Positions 8,697 through 16,158 of a DNA stretch of 64,000 nucleotides are shown one piece after another. Positions within the stretch are counted from its first letter, which is position 1. Every line of letters starts with the position of its first letter. This DNA is from MFD09286-c1 sp963701015 (GTDB taxonomy: Bacteria > Bacteroidota > Bacteroidia > Bacteroidales > DTGW01). The translations under genes were made by a program, and so were the position numbers. The notes under the pieces were generated by a model. It did no database searches, was not told where the DNA came from, and saw nothing but the letters and a program-made list of their open reading frames with translations. The stretch lies in assembly GCA_963701015.1 (NCBI GenBank), contig OY969556.1, forward strand, positions 3,100,001 through 3,164,000, written 5' to 3'.

Positions 8697-8780
8697 AACC
8701 CTGACAGGGTTATGCTTAATCAAAGTTCCACAACTACTAATTTCCTCACCATCTGTTTTGTGAAAAACCCTGTCAGGGTT
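8697..8780. repeat. Palindromic repeat pair AACCCTGACAGGGTT (copy 1)
   Basis: Two near-palindromic 15-mers, AACCCTGACAGGGTT at 8697-8711 and its reverse complement at 8766-8780, enclose about 54 bp. A second copy of the whole unit is at 14244-14325 and shares much of the internal sequence. It can fold as two small hairpins or one long one. It resembles the non-coding interspersed repeats common in this phylum. Confidence 0.65.
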
Positions 8781-8889
8781 GCCCAGCCAAACCATGGCTA
8801 CCGCATGTTTTAAAAATTAACCGTTATTTATACCCATTCTAAGGCATTTATATCAAATAACTTTTTACTTTTAAGGTGAAAATCAGGGG

Positions 8890-9014
8890 AATTTGTGGGC
8901 AGGGATATTTTAATTGTAAAATGAAATAAATAATGCGCCATATAAAGGAAATTATCTAAACTTAATAGGAAAGACAAACATAATGTCATGGCGCTTATAT
9001 ACTAGTTAGACATA
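8890..9014 (+). repeat. Type II cassette spacer (copy 2) with stem GCGCCAT/ATGGCGC
   Basis: Shares TTAATTGTAAAATGA and CGCTTATATACTAGTTA with the copy at 7081-7170. The stem arms are GCGCCAT at 8935-8941 and ATGGCGC at 8988-8994. The right end CTAGTTAGAC fits the GTTRRRY pattern of integron attC ends, though other parts do not. It precedes the membrane protein at 9031. Confidence 0.55.
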
Positions 9015-9030
9015 ACCATAAAAAAATAAC

Positions 9031-10011
9031 ATGAGTAGTAAAAATGAAATTGTAAAAAAAGATGAAGAACATCTTGGTCAAGTTGCTCTTCCTTTCAATC
9101 AAGAACAATTTGCTGATTTTCTTATCTCACTTTTAGGTAAACCTCAAACTATTAGTAAAAGATTTGAAGGTAGTTTTTCTATTGATAAAGATACAATATC
9201 AAAACTTTTTGAGATTATTAATCAAAGAATTTATCAACAAAATGATGGTAAACTAATACAATTTAGAGCTACCATTTATTATTCTGATAATTCATCTATA
9301 ACGCTTGACGGATTTGAACATTTAGTAAACTATAATGAAGCACTTCCTTTAATATCAGAAGCAATACATTTAACTTGGCAATATATTGTTAAGTTTCGAG
9401 ATAAAGATAATCCTGAGAAACAAGAAATAAACGTATCATTTATAACAAATACAGAAAGACCTCGACGCTATGATTTTGATGATGACCAATATCTTTATAT
9501 TTCAAGCCATGGACAAATTAATATTAGAATTAATCATACTGCTAGAACTTGGGGAGCAGATATTGAAGCATTATTATCAAGGCATTTAGAAAAACTTGTA
9601 AAGAAGGATGGTAAGATAAAAAGATTTTTTAGATATAATAATGATAGTGTCGCCAAAATTATTAGAGTATTAATATTAGCTATTGCAATTATTCATGTTT
9701 TAATTGAGTCTAATACAATTGCTACTTTAACGTCAAATGACATTATAAAAATATTAAGTTTTTACTTCAGATCAGCTTTATTTATTGGTTTATTATATCT
9801 ATTTACAATTGTTATTGAATTTGCATTAGTTAATTTCTCATTAGACTCAAGACCGAGTTATTTATTACTGACCAAAGAATCTTATAAAGAGAAAGATAAA
9901 AATGATAGGCTGTATAAAAAGATTTGGATTAATTATACTTTGACTATAATTATTTCTATTATTACTGGTATAATATCTAATTACATTTTCACATATTATA
10001 TAAATAAATAA
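9031..10011 (+). CDS. Uncharacterised membrane protein with three C-terminal TM segments
   Basis: I do not recognise this 326-residue family. The first about 205 residues are soluble and mixed alpha/beta, with a stretch YDFDDDQYLYISSHGQINI and an HTARTWGADIEALLSRHLEKLV segment. Three hydrophobic segments follow at about 210-226, 240-267 and 299-322, separated by a lysine-rich loop (KESYKEKDKNDRLYKK). There is no signal peptide, so the N-terminal domain probably lies in the cytoplasm. It is a single gene between type II spacers, which suggests it moves as a unit. Defence or sensing roles are possible but unsupported. Confidence 0.55.
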   Translation: MSSKNEIVKKDEEHLGQVALPFNQEQFADFLISLLGKPQTISKRFEGSFSIDKDTISKLFEIINQRIYQQNDGKLIQFRATIYYSDNSSITLDGFEHLVNYNEALPLISEAIHLTWQYIVKFRDKDNPEKQEINVSFITNTERPRRYDFDDDQYLYISSHGQINIRINHTARTWGADIEALLSRHLEKLVKKDGKIKRFFRYNNDSVAKIIRVLILAIAIIHVLIESNTIATLTSNDIIKILSFYFRSALFIGLLYLFTIVIEFALVNFSLDSRPSYLLLTKESYKEKDKNDRLYKKIWINYTLTIIISIITGIISNYIFTYYINK

Positions 10012-10029
10012 TGGCAATGCCCTACACAC

Positions 10030-10160
10030 GATCTCATAAGAAATGGCAGGGTTTATATGGTTTTCGAAGTTAGTTGATATAATTAAAAAATGCAAGTATT
10101 TTGATAACGAAGTTCTTCGAAATCCGCCACATACTTATAGCGCAAAACGTTGGTTGCAAT
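10030..10160 (+). repeat. Type II-like spacer (copy 3) with stem AAGTAT/ATACTT
   Basis: Has the layout of the other type II spacers: an AT-rich run ending AAAAAATGC, then a stem whose arms are AAGTAT at 10094-10099 and ATACTT at 10131-10136, then TATAGCGCAAAACGTTGG. The sequence is more diverged, so membership in the family is tentative. Confidence 0.4.
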
Positions 10161-10169
10161 TTTAAAGAC

Positions 10170-10201
10170 TTTGATTTTTAAATTAATAGTTTGTAATTTT
10201 A
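10170..10201 (+). promoter_or_regulatory. Putative promoter of the small membrane-protein gene
   Basis: TTTG at 10170-10173, a 20-bp spacer and TAATTTTA at 10194-10201 fit the Bacteroidota promoter except for the last base of the -7 box. It ends 18 bp before the ATG at 10220. Confidence 0.4.
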
Positions 10202-10219
10202 TATGATAAATTAAATACC

Positions 10220-10432
10220 ATGAAACAACGTAATTATATTCTTACAATAATCGCATTGTCTGCAATTATTGTGATATTATTAATTCTTTTAGCTACAACT
10301 AAAGTTAAAATAATAGAACGAGACGTTATTTATCAAGGAACTGTTAAGAAAGAATACAAACGGTATATTAATTATCATCATTATAATGATTCCATTTCTT
10401 CAATAGATACAACCTATGTAAAAATAAAATAG
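10220..10432 (+). CDS. Small single-pass membrane protein of unknown function
   Basis: A 70-residue protein with one strong hydrophobic segment at about 8-26 (ILTIIALSAIIVILLILLA) after a short basic start (MKQRN), then a polar tail with VKKEYKRYINYHHYNDS. The topology is likely N-in with the tail outside the cytoplasm, or an uncleaved signal anchor. No family is recognised. It is 31 bp upstream of the exported TPR gene and probably cotranscribed with it. Confidence 0.5.
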   Translation: MKQRNYILTIIALSAIIVILLILLATTKVKIIERDVIYQGTVKKEYKRYINYHHYNDSISSIDTTYVKIK

Positions 10433-10463
10433 TCTATTTTGACAAACCCATAAATTATGGATT

Positions 10464-11174
10464 ATGAAAAAATTGTTAAGTTTAATTTCAGCATTTATAT
10501 TTTTTTTAATAGCAAATGGACAAACTGCTGAAGAGTATATGAAAATGGCAAGATTAAAATCTGACCAACAAGATTATATTACAGCAATTAATTATTTGAC
10601 AAAGGCTATTGCTCTTAACCCTGAATTATTGGATGGTTACTATTGTAATAGAGGTATTTTGAAGAATAATATAAATGATTATAAAGGTGCAATTATTGAT
10701 TTTACTAAGGCAATTGAGATTTATCCTAATTTTGACGAAGCTTATTTTAATAGAGGCCTCTCAAAATTAGGGTTAGAAGACTATGTCGGTGCCATTTCTG
10801 ATTTTACAAAAGCAATTGGTATTAAGCCAGATTATGGTAGTGCATATTTAGACCGTGGAATTGCAAAAACTATTCTTAATGATTATCATGGCGCAATTTC
10901 AGATTTAACAAAAGCTATTGAATTAGGTAATAATTATGCTGAGGCCTATTTTCATAGAGGTATTGCTGAAAATTATGCTCAACTATATAAAGAAGCATTA
11001 TTTGATTATAATTCTGCATTGATTTATAAACCAGATTATGCTGAATGTTATTATAATAGAGGTCTTACAAAAATTGGATTAGGCCAAAAAGAGCTTGGAT
11101 GTATGGATTTAAGTAAAGCTGGTGAATTAGGTTTTGGACAAGCCTATGAACAAATAAAAAAACGTTGCCAATAG
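10464..11174 (+). CDS. Exported tetratricopeptide-repeat protein
   Basis: A 236-residue protein with a signal peptide (MKKLLSLISAFIFFLIANGQ) followed by about five TPR units of 34 residues. Each has the typical pattern, for example YYNRGLTKIGLGQKELGCMDLSKAGELG and AYFNRGLSKLGLEDYVGAISDFTKAI. The regular DYxGAIxDFTKAI motif shows recent internal duplication. It would sit in the periplasm or on the outer surface as a protein-protein scaffold. No specific partner is visible. Confidence 0.8.
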   Translation: MKKLLSLISAFIFFLIANGQTAEEYMKMARLKSDQQDYITAINYLTKAIALNPELLDGYYCNRGILKNNINDYKGAIIDFTKAIEIYPNFDEAYFNRGLSKLGLEDYVGAISDFTKAIGIKPDYGSAYLDRGIAKTILNDYHGAISDLTKAIELGNNYAEAYFHRGIAENYAQLYKEALFDYNSALIYKPDYAECYYNRGLTKIGLGQKELGCMDLSKAGELGFGQAYEQIKKRCQ

Positions 11175-11272
11175 ATATATTAAATATTTATAAAGAATAA
11201 AATTTATTTTAACATTATATATATTCATAACTACTATAATTGTTGGGCTTCATTTTATTTTTTCAATGCAAA

Positions 11273-11352
11273 CCCCGCTAAACGTAGTATATAATTAAAA
11301 GAAAAAACAATGAAAAGGCTAAGCGTAGATTGCATCTACGCTTTTTTTATTC
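11273..11352 (+). repeat. Short repeat ending in a terminator-like hairpin (copy 2)
   Basis: Second copy of the element at 8583-8660. The hairpin is AGCGTAGAT (11322-11330), TGC loop, ATCTACGCT (11334-11342), followed by Ts. The preceding ATGAAAAGGCTA is identical between the copies, while the 5' part (CGCTAAACGTAGTAT) has drifted. It lies between the TPR gene and the convergent holin gene and could end transcription from the TPR gene. Confidence 0.65.
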
Positions 11353-11500
11353 AGTTGTTATTAATTAAAAACAATCCCCCTACCCCCTTTTCTAAGGAGA
11401 ATTAACCACTGCTTGTACTGAAATATTTTCTCAGCCTCGACTCATACAAAAAACAAAACCCAGCGATGGCGAGGTTCAGTTATACAATAAGCAATTAAGT

Positions 11501-12010
11501 TTATTTAGCTTGCATCGGTACACTTTTATCGTGCATATTTTCAATAATCTTGTTCTTATCCTGGCTACCTTGCGACGAACCAAAATAGAAGCTGAATATT
11601 TGCGTTACAATAGCGCTTAAAACCCCAAGGATATAAATTACCACATCTTTCGAATTATTGTCAATAAGCGCCTTGTTTTTAAACACTACAAAATAGAACA
11701 GCACAAAAGCCAGCACAGTAGTGCCTATGGCTAAAAGAGGCGAAACATTCTTGGCCAGCCATGTTGCATTGGCGCTGGTTTGTACTTGGGCAGCCATAAC
11801 CCTGGCGCTGTTTACATCCTGGAATATTTGCTGTTGCTGATCGTTTGTAAGCTTTTTCATATCAGTCTGAAACTGATATTCGGCAGTTTTCATTTCAAGG
11901 TCGAGCTGCATTTTTTCGCCTTTGGTTGTTACAACTTTGTCTAAAACATTGCCAACCGAATCAATTACGCTGCTTGCACCGCCTGTAAATATATTTGATA
12001 ACAGTCCCAT
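11501..12010 (-). CDS. Phage-type holin, GTA/3TM-holin-like
   Basis: A 169-residue protein. A charged amphipathic N-terminal half (GLLSNIFTGGASSVIDSVGNVLDKVVTTKGEK, then a Gln/Lys-rich helix) is followed by two clear membrane segments at about 92-110 and 122-146. The start GLLSNIFTGGASS resembles members of the 3TM holin family found in phages and gene-transfer agents. It lies 12 bp downstream of the GH108 lysozyme gene, so the two probably form a lysis pair. Holins form inner-membrane lesions that let the lysozyme reach the wall. No other phage gene is nearby. Confidence 0.65.
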   Translation of the reverse strand: MGLLSNIFTGGASSVIDSVGNVLDKVVTTKGEKMQLDLEMKTAEYQFQTDMKKLTNDQQQQIFQDVNSARVMAAQVQTSANATWLAKNVSPLLAIGTTVLAFVLFYFVVFKNKALIDNNSKDVVIYILGVLSAIVTQIFSFYFGSSQGSQDKNKIIENMHDKSVPMQAK

Positions 12011-12022
12011 TGTATTTAAGTT

Positions 12023-12556
12023 TTAATTATTACCAATAGCACGGCAAACCCATCCATAAAAATACTTCTGGCTTACCGGGTTCTTTTTAACAATGCTTAT
12101 ATAGCGAACTATTTTCGCTACCGTAAAGGCTGCCAGAAAATGTTCAGGGTCAAAAGCATTAATTTTAGCAACCGATTCAGCGCCTATAATGCCATCGGCA
12201 GTAGTATCAACAACCATTTGTGCCAAAGCTGCACTTACTTTTACACCGGCATTCACGGCAAAATCAAAAATAGAGCTTGCAACCATCTGGTTATTTAGCT
12301 GGTCGCCGCAAATGGTGTCCCAATAATTAACCTGGTAAAAGTCGGTAATCTTTGTTTGAAGCTCATTGTCTTTATCAAGGTTTCCCGGAAAGCCCGGTTT
12401 GGTTTTTAAAATGTCAATGATAACCCAGCCATCCCATTTACTGTTCATTTTTCGGGCAATACCCTTATACGTTTCACCACCCGGGTCGTCGGGGTCATTA
12501 ACATAGCCGCCTTCGTACGAAAGCACTTTTTGAAAGGATAAATTGTAATCTGCCAT
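12023..12556 (-). CDS. GH108-family lysozyme (phage endolysin-like)
   Basis: Predicted peptidoglycan hydrolase of 177 residues with two parts. The N-terminal GH108 catalytic region has YEGGYVNDPDDPGGETYKGIAR, in which Glu15 is the likely catalytic acid. The C-terminal peptidoglycan-binding part (from about 115: VDTTADGIIGAESVAKINA) ends in YISIVKKNPVSQKYFYGWVCRA. Length and order match phage and secretion-associated muramidases. There is no signal peptide, so release would depend on the adjacent holin. It is transcribed with the holin and follows the carboxypeptidase-regulatory-domain gene on the same strand. Confidence 0.85.
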   Translation of the reverse strand: MADYNLSFQKVLSYEGGYVNDPDDPGGETYKGIARKMNSKWDGWVIIDILKTKPGFPGNLDKDNELQTKITDFYQVNYWDTICGDQLNNQMVASSIFDFAVNAGVKVSAALAQMVVDTTADGIIGAESVAKINAFDPEHFLAAFTVAKIVRYISIVKKNPVSQKYFYGWVCRAIGNN

Positions 12557-12602
12557 TTTTAATTAGTATGTTAAGTTTAATTTAAAGAATTAATTTAATT
12601 AT

Positions 12603-12622
12603 CCCTCTCCGTTTGGAGAGGG
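12603..12622. repeat. REP-like hairpin CCCTCTCC/GGAGAGGG
   Basis: An 8-bp perfect inverted repeat with a GTTT loop, followed by GACAAAGGGTGAGG. It resembles palindromic intergenic repeats seen throughout Bacteroidota genomes. It sits between the end of the frameshifted gene and the lysozyme gene. Confidence 0.6.
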
Positions 12623-12639
12623 ACAAAGGGTGAGGTACA

Positions 12640-13582
12640 TTAAGCTTTTTCAAGCTCAATAGCTAAATTAGTGGTTTCGTTATTCACCACATTTATAGTT
12701 AAAGTTTGGTCAGTTGTACCCTAATTTATGAACTGTAACAATATAGGGGCCTTCGGCAAGGCTGGGGATTCGGAATCGTCCTTTTTCGGCAGTTTTCTTA
12801 ACCACTTCAGTAGTAGCAGCTGATGTAGCTGATTTTGCAAGTGAGTTTGATGCAAGGGTAAAAGTAAGCGTTACATTTTTAATGGGTTCGCCACTTGCTT
12901 TGTCCGTTACAACTCCTTTAACTGAAGTTGCAGAACCCGAAGTGGAGATAATTGCCCTTGCAGTATGGTATTGACTGTAAAAATCGGGTTTAGAAGTTTT
13001 AAACATTTCAATGTCTAAATCTAATCGGGTAGTTAAAATGTCATTGGCATCTTTAAAAAGAACTGCCAGGTTCTCGGTAGCATTCTTGGTTTGGGCTTTT
13101 ACTGAACGAGGTTTGGCAATATATCCCGCATAGGCAGTAAGGGTAGTTTGCAAATCGGTTACCAACGCTGCTGTTACGCCATAAGTTGCCAAAGCCGTTA
13201 AATTTGCATTTGCCTTGGCAATAATAGTATCGCAATAACCGGCAATATCTGTATCGCGGCCTTTATAAAACATACTTTGGTTATAATGAACACTTTCATA
13301 TAAGTCATTATTAGCGGTTGTTTTGGCGTACGATTGTATCCTGTTAACCAAAAACAGGGCCTTATCAGTCAGGGCTGAACGCTTAACGTTTTTGTCAGTT
13401 GTAATACCCTTCGAAGTAACCATTTGAGCGTCGCGGTTTTGCTCAATCAAAGGTATTTTCGCAGTAACCAGTCCATACGTATTGGCAAATACGGTATTTG
13501 CCGCCCAAGTACTGTTGTACTTGTCAATTATAGCCTTTAAAGTGTAAAGCATGTTTAAATAATCTTCCTGGGAGTTTCTCAT
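12640..13582 (-). CDS. Carboxypeptidase-regulatory-like domain protein, apparent frameshift near its C-terminus
   Basis: A 290-residue ORF stops at 12710, but reading continues in the next frame as GTTDQTLTINVV... to NETTNLAIELEKA and a stop at 12640-12642. That tail completes the beta-sandwich of the carboxypeptidase-regulatory-like domain (from about residue 225, VKGVVTDKASGEPIKNVTLTF). The shift lies in a GGG run at about 12718-12720, where one G appears to be extra. The N-terminal about 220 residues are helical and Ala/Thr-rich (for example DLQTTLTAYAGYIAKPRS); the family is not recognised. No signal peptide. It is the first gene of the lysozyme/holin trio. This is either a sequencing error or a truncated allele. 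Confidence 0.65.
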
Positions 13583-13914
13583 ACATAAATAATTTTAAGG
13601 TTAATAAATAAGAAATTAAAACATAAATTAATTGTTTTATTGGTGAACAAAAACAGTAACATGCAGCAAACAACAACAAATCATTGCTACTTCCTCAACA
13701 CTGCTTACATCATCACAAAACCGGATTTTCTTAACCTCATTAATCTGAAACCACAATCCTTAGAAGGATTTTTCGAAGATAATACCTGGTCTATTCTCCT
13801 TAAAAGCTAAATTCCGAGACCAAAATATAAAATTATTTTGAAAAACAAAAATATAATGAAAATTAAATAACCATTTCCGGAAACTTATTGTCAATTTCTT
13901 TCCAAAAAGAGTCG
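13583..13914. other. Intergenic stretch without a convincing gene
   Basis: AT-rich region upstream of the minus-strand trio. It contains a 49-codon ORF at 13661..13810 (+) with no recognisable features. No clear promoter is seen, although the start signals of the gene at 13582 must lie here. Confidence 0.4.
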
Positions 13915-14130
13915 TCCGCATTCCAATATTAGTCGTCCGCACTCTATGACTCCATGTCCGCACTCAATAAATTCATGTCCGCATTCAACTATTACATATC
14001 CGCATGAAAAAAATTGTCGTCCGCACGTAAATAATTCATGTTCCGGTTTAATAATTAGGTCTCCGCAATACATAATTACATGTTCCGGTTTAATGAAGAG
14101 GTGTCCGCACTCCATTACCACATATCCCGA
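13915..14130. repeat. Degenerate 21-bp tandem repeat, about 11 units
   Basis: The motif TCCGCA or TCCGGT recurs at 13915, 13936, 13957, 13978, 13999, 14020, 14042, 14062, 14084, 14104 and, degraded (TCCCGA), at about 14125. Units consist of a conserved TGTCCGCACTC-like half and a variable AT-rich half. The 21-bp period keeps frames open on both strands, giving spurious heptad proteins (ECGH on minus, CPHS on plus). I see no ribosome-binding site or domain that would support a real gene. Confidence 0.8.
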
Positions 14131-14243
14131 CCAATAAAATGAAGGGTTTCAAAAATTGAACTGAAAAGCTAAAATGAATATGGATATTAACTCTGAGGGC
14201 TTTTTAAGGAAAAGCTATTTTGAGCATGTCTTTAAAGTCGACA

Positions 14244-14325
14244 AACCCTGACAGGGTTATACTTAATCATAGTTCGACAATTACTAAATTCCTGACCACT
14301 GATTTGTAAAAAACCTGTCAGGGTT
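14244..14325. repeat. Palindromic repeat pair AACCCTGACAGGGTT (copy 2)
   Basis: Second copy of the 8697-8780 unit: AACCCTGACAGGGTT at 14244-14258 and AACCTGTCAGGGTT at 14312-14325, the latter one C shorter. The flanking TCTTTAA and the internal TACTTAATCA are also shared. It lies downstream of the GH8 gene and could help end its transcript. Confidence 0.65.
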
Positions 14326-14387
14326 ACTTGTCAATCTTAAACGACTTTATTGATAGGCTCTATTTAATTTTAGATAACTATTGGCAG

Positions 14388-15653
14388 TTATTCCCAAATC
14401 CTGAACATGCCAGAGCAGTGTAAAAGGCCCATCATATATAAAGTGCCATCATAGTATCGTTCCCCTAATTTCGAAGGAATAGGGGCATTCCATAATGCTT
14501 CCACAAATTGTTTTGCTATTGGGTCCGTAGCAGCTAAACTTGCAACTGCATTGGTGGAAATTAAACCTATATGATGTTCAGGATTAATAACTGTACCATT
14601 TAAGGTATATTGGCAGCCATAATTATCAATTCCAGACTTTGCAAAAAATGCTTGAATGCGGTTACTAAGTTCCTGTTCGCGTTTATCCTTACCCCACCAT
14701 GCCCAATCGACCGACCAGTTCATGGCAGTTCGCCATGAATCGAAGGAAAAGTTTTGCGCCTGAAGGTTCCATTGTATAACCATTGGAGAACCATTGAAGT
14801 TAGCATAGTCAGGAGCTAATCCGGTTTCCGGATTGGTTGCTTTTTGAAAGAACGCTCTGCTTGAATCGGCTGCATCGGCCCAAAATGTTCGGTCATTTTC
14901 AGGGCCAAAACGCGACCATAATTCGTAAAATGCAGGCAAATGGTACGATGGGTCAGAAAAATTATTTGCTCCATCGTTGGCGACAAAACGTATCATTTTA
15001 TATTCTTCATTAACCATTGTCCGAATGGTGCGTTCACCTCGTAAGGTATTCCCTGTTTTGGTTTCGTGATGGCGGATTGCGGTAAGTATTTTATCGGCCC
15101 ATGCTTTGTAATTATATATTCCTTCACCATTCCCCCAGCGGGCTGCTGCAAAATAAAGCGACATGGTAAAATACTCTTCTCCATCGGGAGCGGCAGTATC
15201 ATCATAAGGTTCGCCATTATATTTCATCGACCAGGAAAAATAACCATAATTTGGGTGATTTATATCGCTAATATACATATAGGTAGTTGCCCAGTTCCAT
15301 AATGCATCAAATTCTGCTTTTTTATTTAGTTGAACAGCTATCATCATACCGTACGACATTCCTTCGCTTCTCACATCTTTGTGTAAAACATCAGCGAGAT
15401 ATGCCAATGGGCCATTTGCATTTTTGCCCGCTTCAAAATATAAGGTATGCAATGAATCACCATGAAATAACTGTTGAAAAGCGTTATTTATTTTCAATGA
15501 AACTGAATCGTTTGAATGTCCATTCTCCTCAAAAAGATCGTGGTAATGATGAGTGCTATAAGCTCCAATACCGTTAATAGTTTGAGAAGGCAATAATATA
15601 TTATTAAATATGAGCATAGCAAAAATTATTACTACCTGCAGAATACGTTTCAT
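14388..15653 (-). CDS. GH8 glycoside hydrolase, reducing-end xylose-releasing exo-oligoxylanase type
   Basis: Exported GH8 enzyme of 421 residues counted from the ATG at 15653; the frame is open 13 codons further, but the start at 15653 gives a proper signal peptide (MKRILQVVIIFAMLIFNNILL). The general acid is Glu97 in DVRSEGMSYGMMIAVQ. The probable general base is Asp316 in SWRTAMNWSVDWAWWG. DDTAAPDGEEYFTMSLYFAAARWG and the overall length resemble Rex enzymes (EC 3.2.1.156), which release xylose from the reducing end of xylo-oligosaccharides. It is the last gene of the locus with a CE2 esterase and a CE4 deacetylase, consistent with degradation of acetylated xylan. There is no sorting domain, so a periplasmic location is likely. 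Confidence 0.87.
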   Translation of the reverse strand: MKRILQVVIIFAMLIFNNILLPSQTINGIGAYSTHHYHDLFEENGHSNDSVSLKINNAFQQLFHGDSLHTLYFEAGKNANGPLAYLADVLHKDVRSEGMSYGMMIAVQLNKKAEFDALWNWATTYMYISDINHPNYGYFSWSMKYNGEPYDDTAAPDGEEYFTMSLYFAAARWGNGEGIYNYKAWADKILTAIRHHETKTGNTLRGERTIRTMVNEEYKMIRFVANDGANNFSDPSYHLPAFYELWSRFGPENDRTFWADAADSSRAFFQKATNPETGLAPDYANFNGSPMVIQWNLQAQNFSFDSWRTAMNWSVDWAWWGKDKREQELSNRIQAFFAKSGIDNYGCQYTLNGTVINPEHHIGLISTNAVASLAATDPIAKQFVEALWNAPIPSKLGERYYDGTLYMMGLLHCSGMFRIWE

Positions 15654-16021
15654 ACTATTGTTATTTCCAATTGATAGTAGCAATTCTTTCATTTTCTATA
15701 ATTTGAAGGGTTTACAATTTTAACATCGCAAACTTAAATGGTATTTATTCATTCAATTATGAATTTTAGTTCAATAATTTATAAAATTGTTACATATTCA
15801 AATAATTCTGAACATATGTATCACTTTTCAGAATAAATTGGGTTATCAATAACAATTTTTTCAGCTTTATTTACCCCAACCCTAAAGGGTGAAAGCTAAA
15901 AATAAAACTGTTCCCTTTAGGGATTAAGGGTAAAAACAGTTTGGGTTTCGAATCTGTTAGAATTAATTAAACGTTTCTGCCAACATTACAAACATACTTT
16001 TTTACAAGGAGTGTAATAAAT
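15654..16021. other. Intergenic stretch with REP-like inverted repeat
   Basis: No gene. CCCTAAAGGG at about 15880-15889 and CCCTTTAGGG at about 15913-15922 form an inverted pair flanked by related sequence (ACCCC and TTAAGGG). It looks like another phylum-typical intergenic palindrome. The promoter for the GH8 gene should be in this stretch; no strong match to TTTG/TANNTTTG was found. Confidence 0.45.
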
Positions 16022-16025
16022 TGAA

Positions 16026-16058
16026 AAAACCTTGCAAAATAATACATTGCAAAGGTTT
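16026..16058 (-). terminator. Rho-independent terminator of the esterase operon
   Basis: On the minus strand AAACCTTTGCAA, a loop, then TTGCAAGGTTTTTTC: a stem of about 11 bp with one bulge followed by a T-run. It lies about 100 bp after the stop codon of the CE2 esterase gene and separates that operon from the GH8 gene. Confidence 0.7.
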
Positions 16059-16158
16059 CAAAACTATTGTCAGGATATTTTATTAATTATTTCTTGAATC
16101 CGATAAAGTAGTATAAAATGTTATTTTTAAATACTTAAGGGTAGTAAATATTTCGCCT

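Noticed and set aside
11500..13582. Full prophage
   Set aside because: Only lysis-like genes are present; no integrase, portal, capsid or tail genes are seen in the flanks.
13661..13810. 49-codon plus-strand ORF beginning MQQTTTNHCYFLN
   Set aside because: No recognisable domain, promoter or neighbour, in an otherwise non-coding stretch.
13891..14121. ORF of 76 codons on the minus strand with repeated ECGH
   Set aside because: It is produced by the 21-bp tandem repeat, which is open in frames on both strands, and no ribosome-binding site or domain supports it.
13915..14130. CRISPR array
   Set aside because: The 21-bp period is too short, the repeat is degenerate and there are no distinct spacers.
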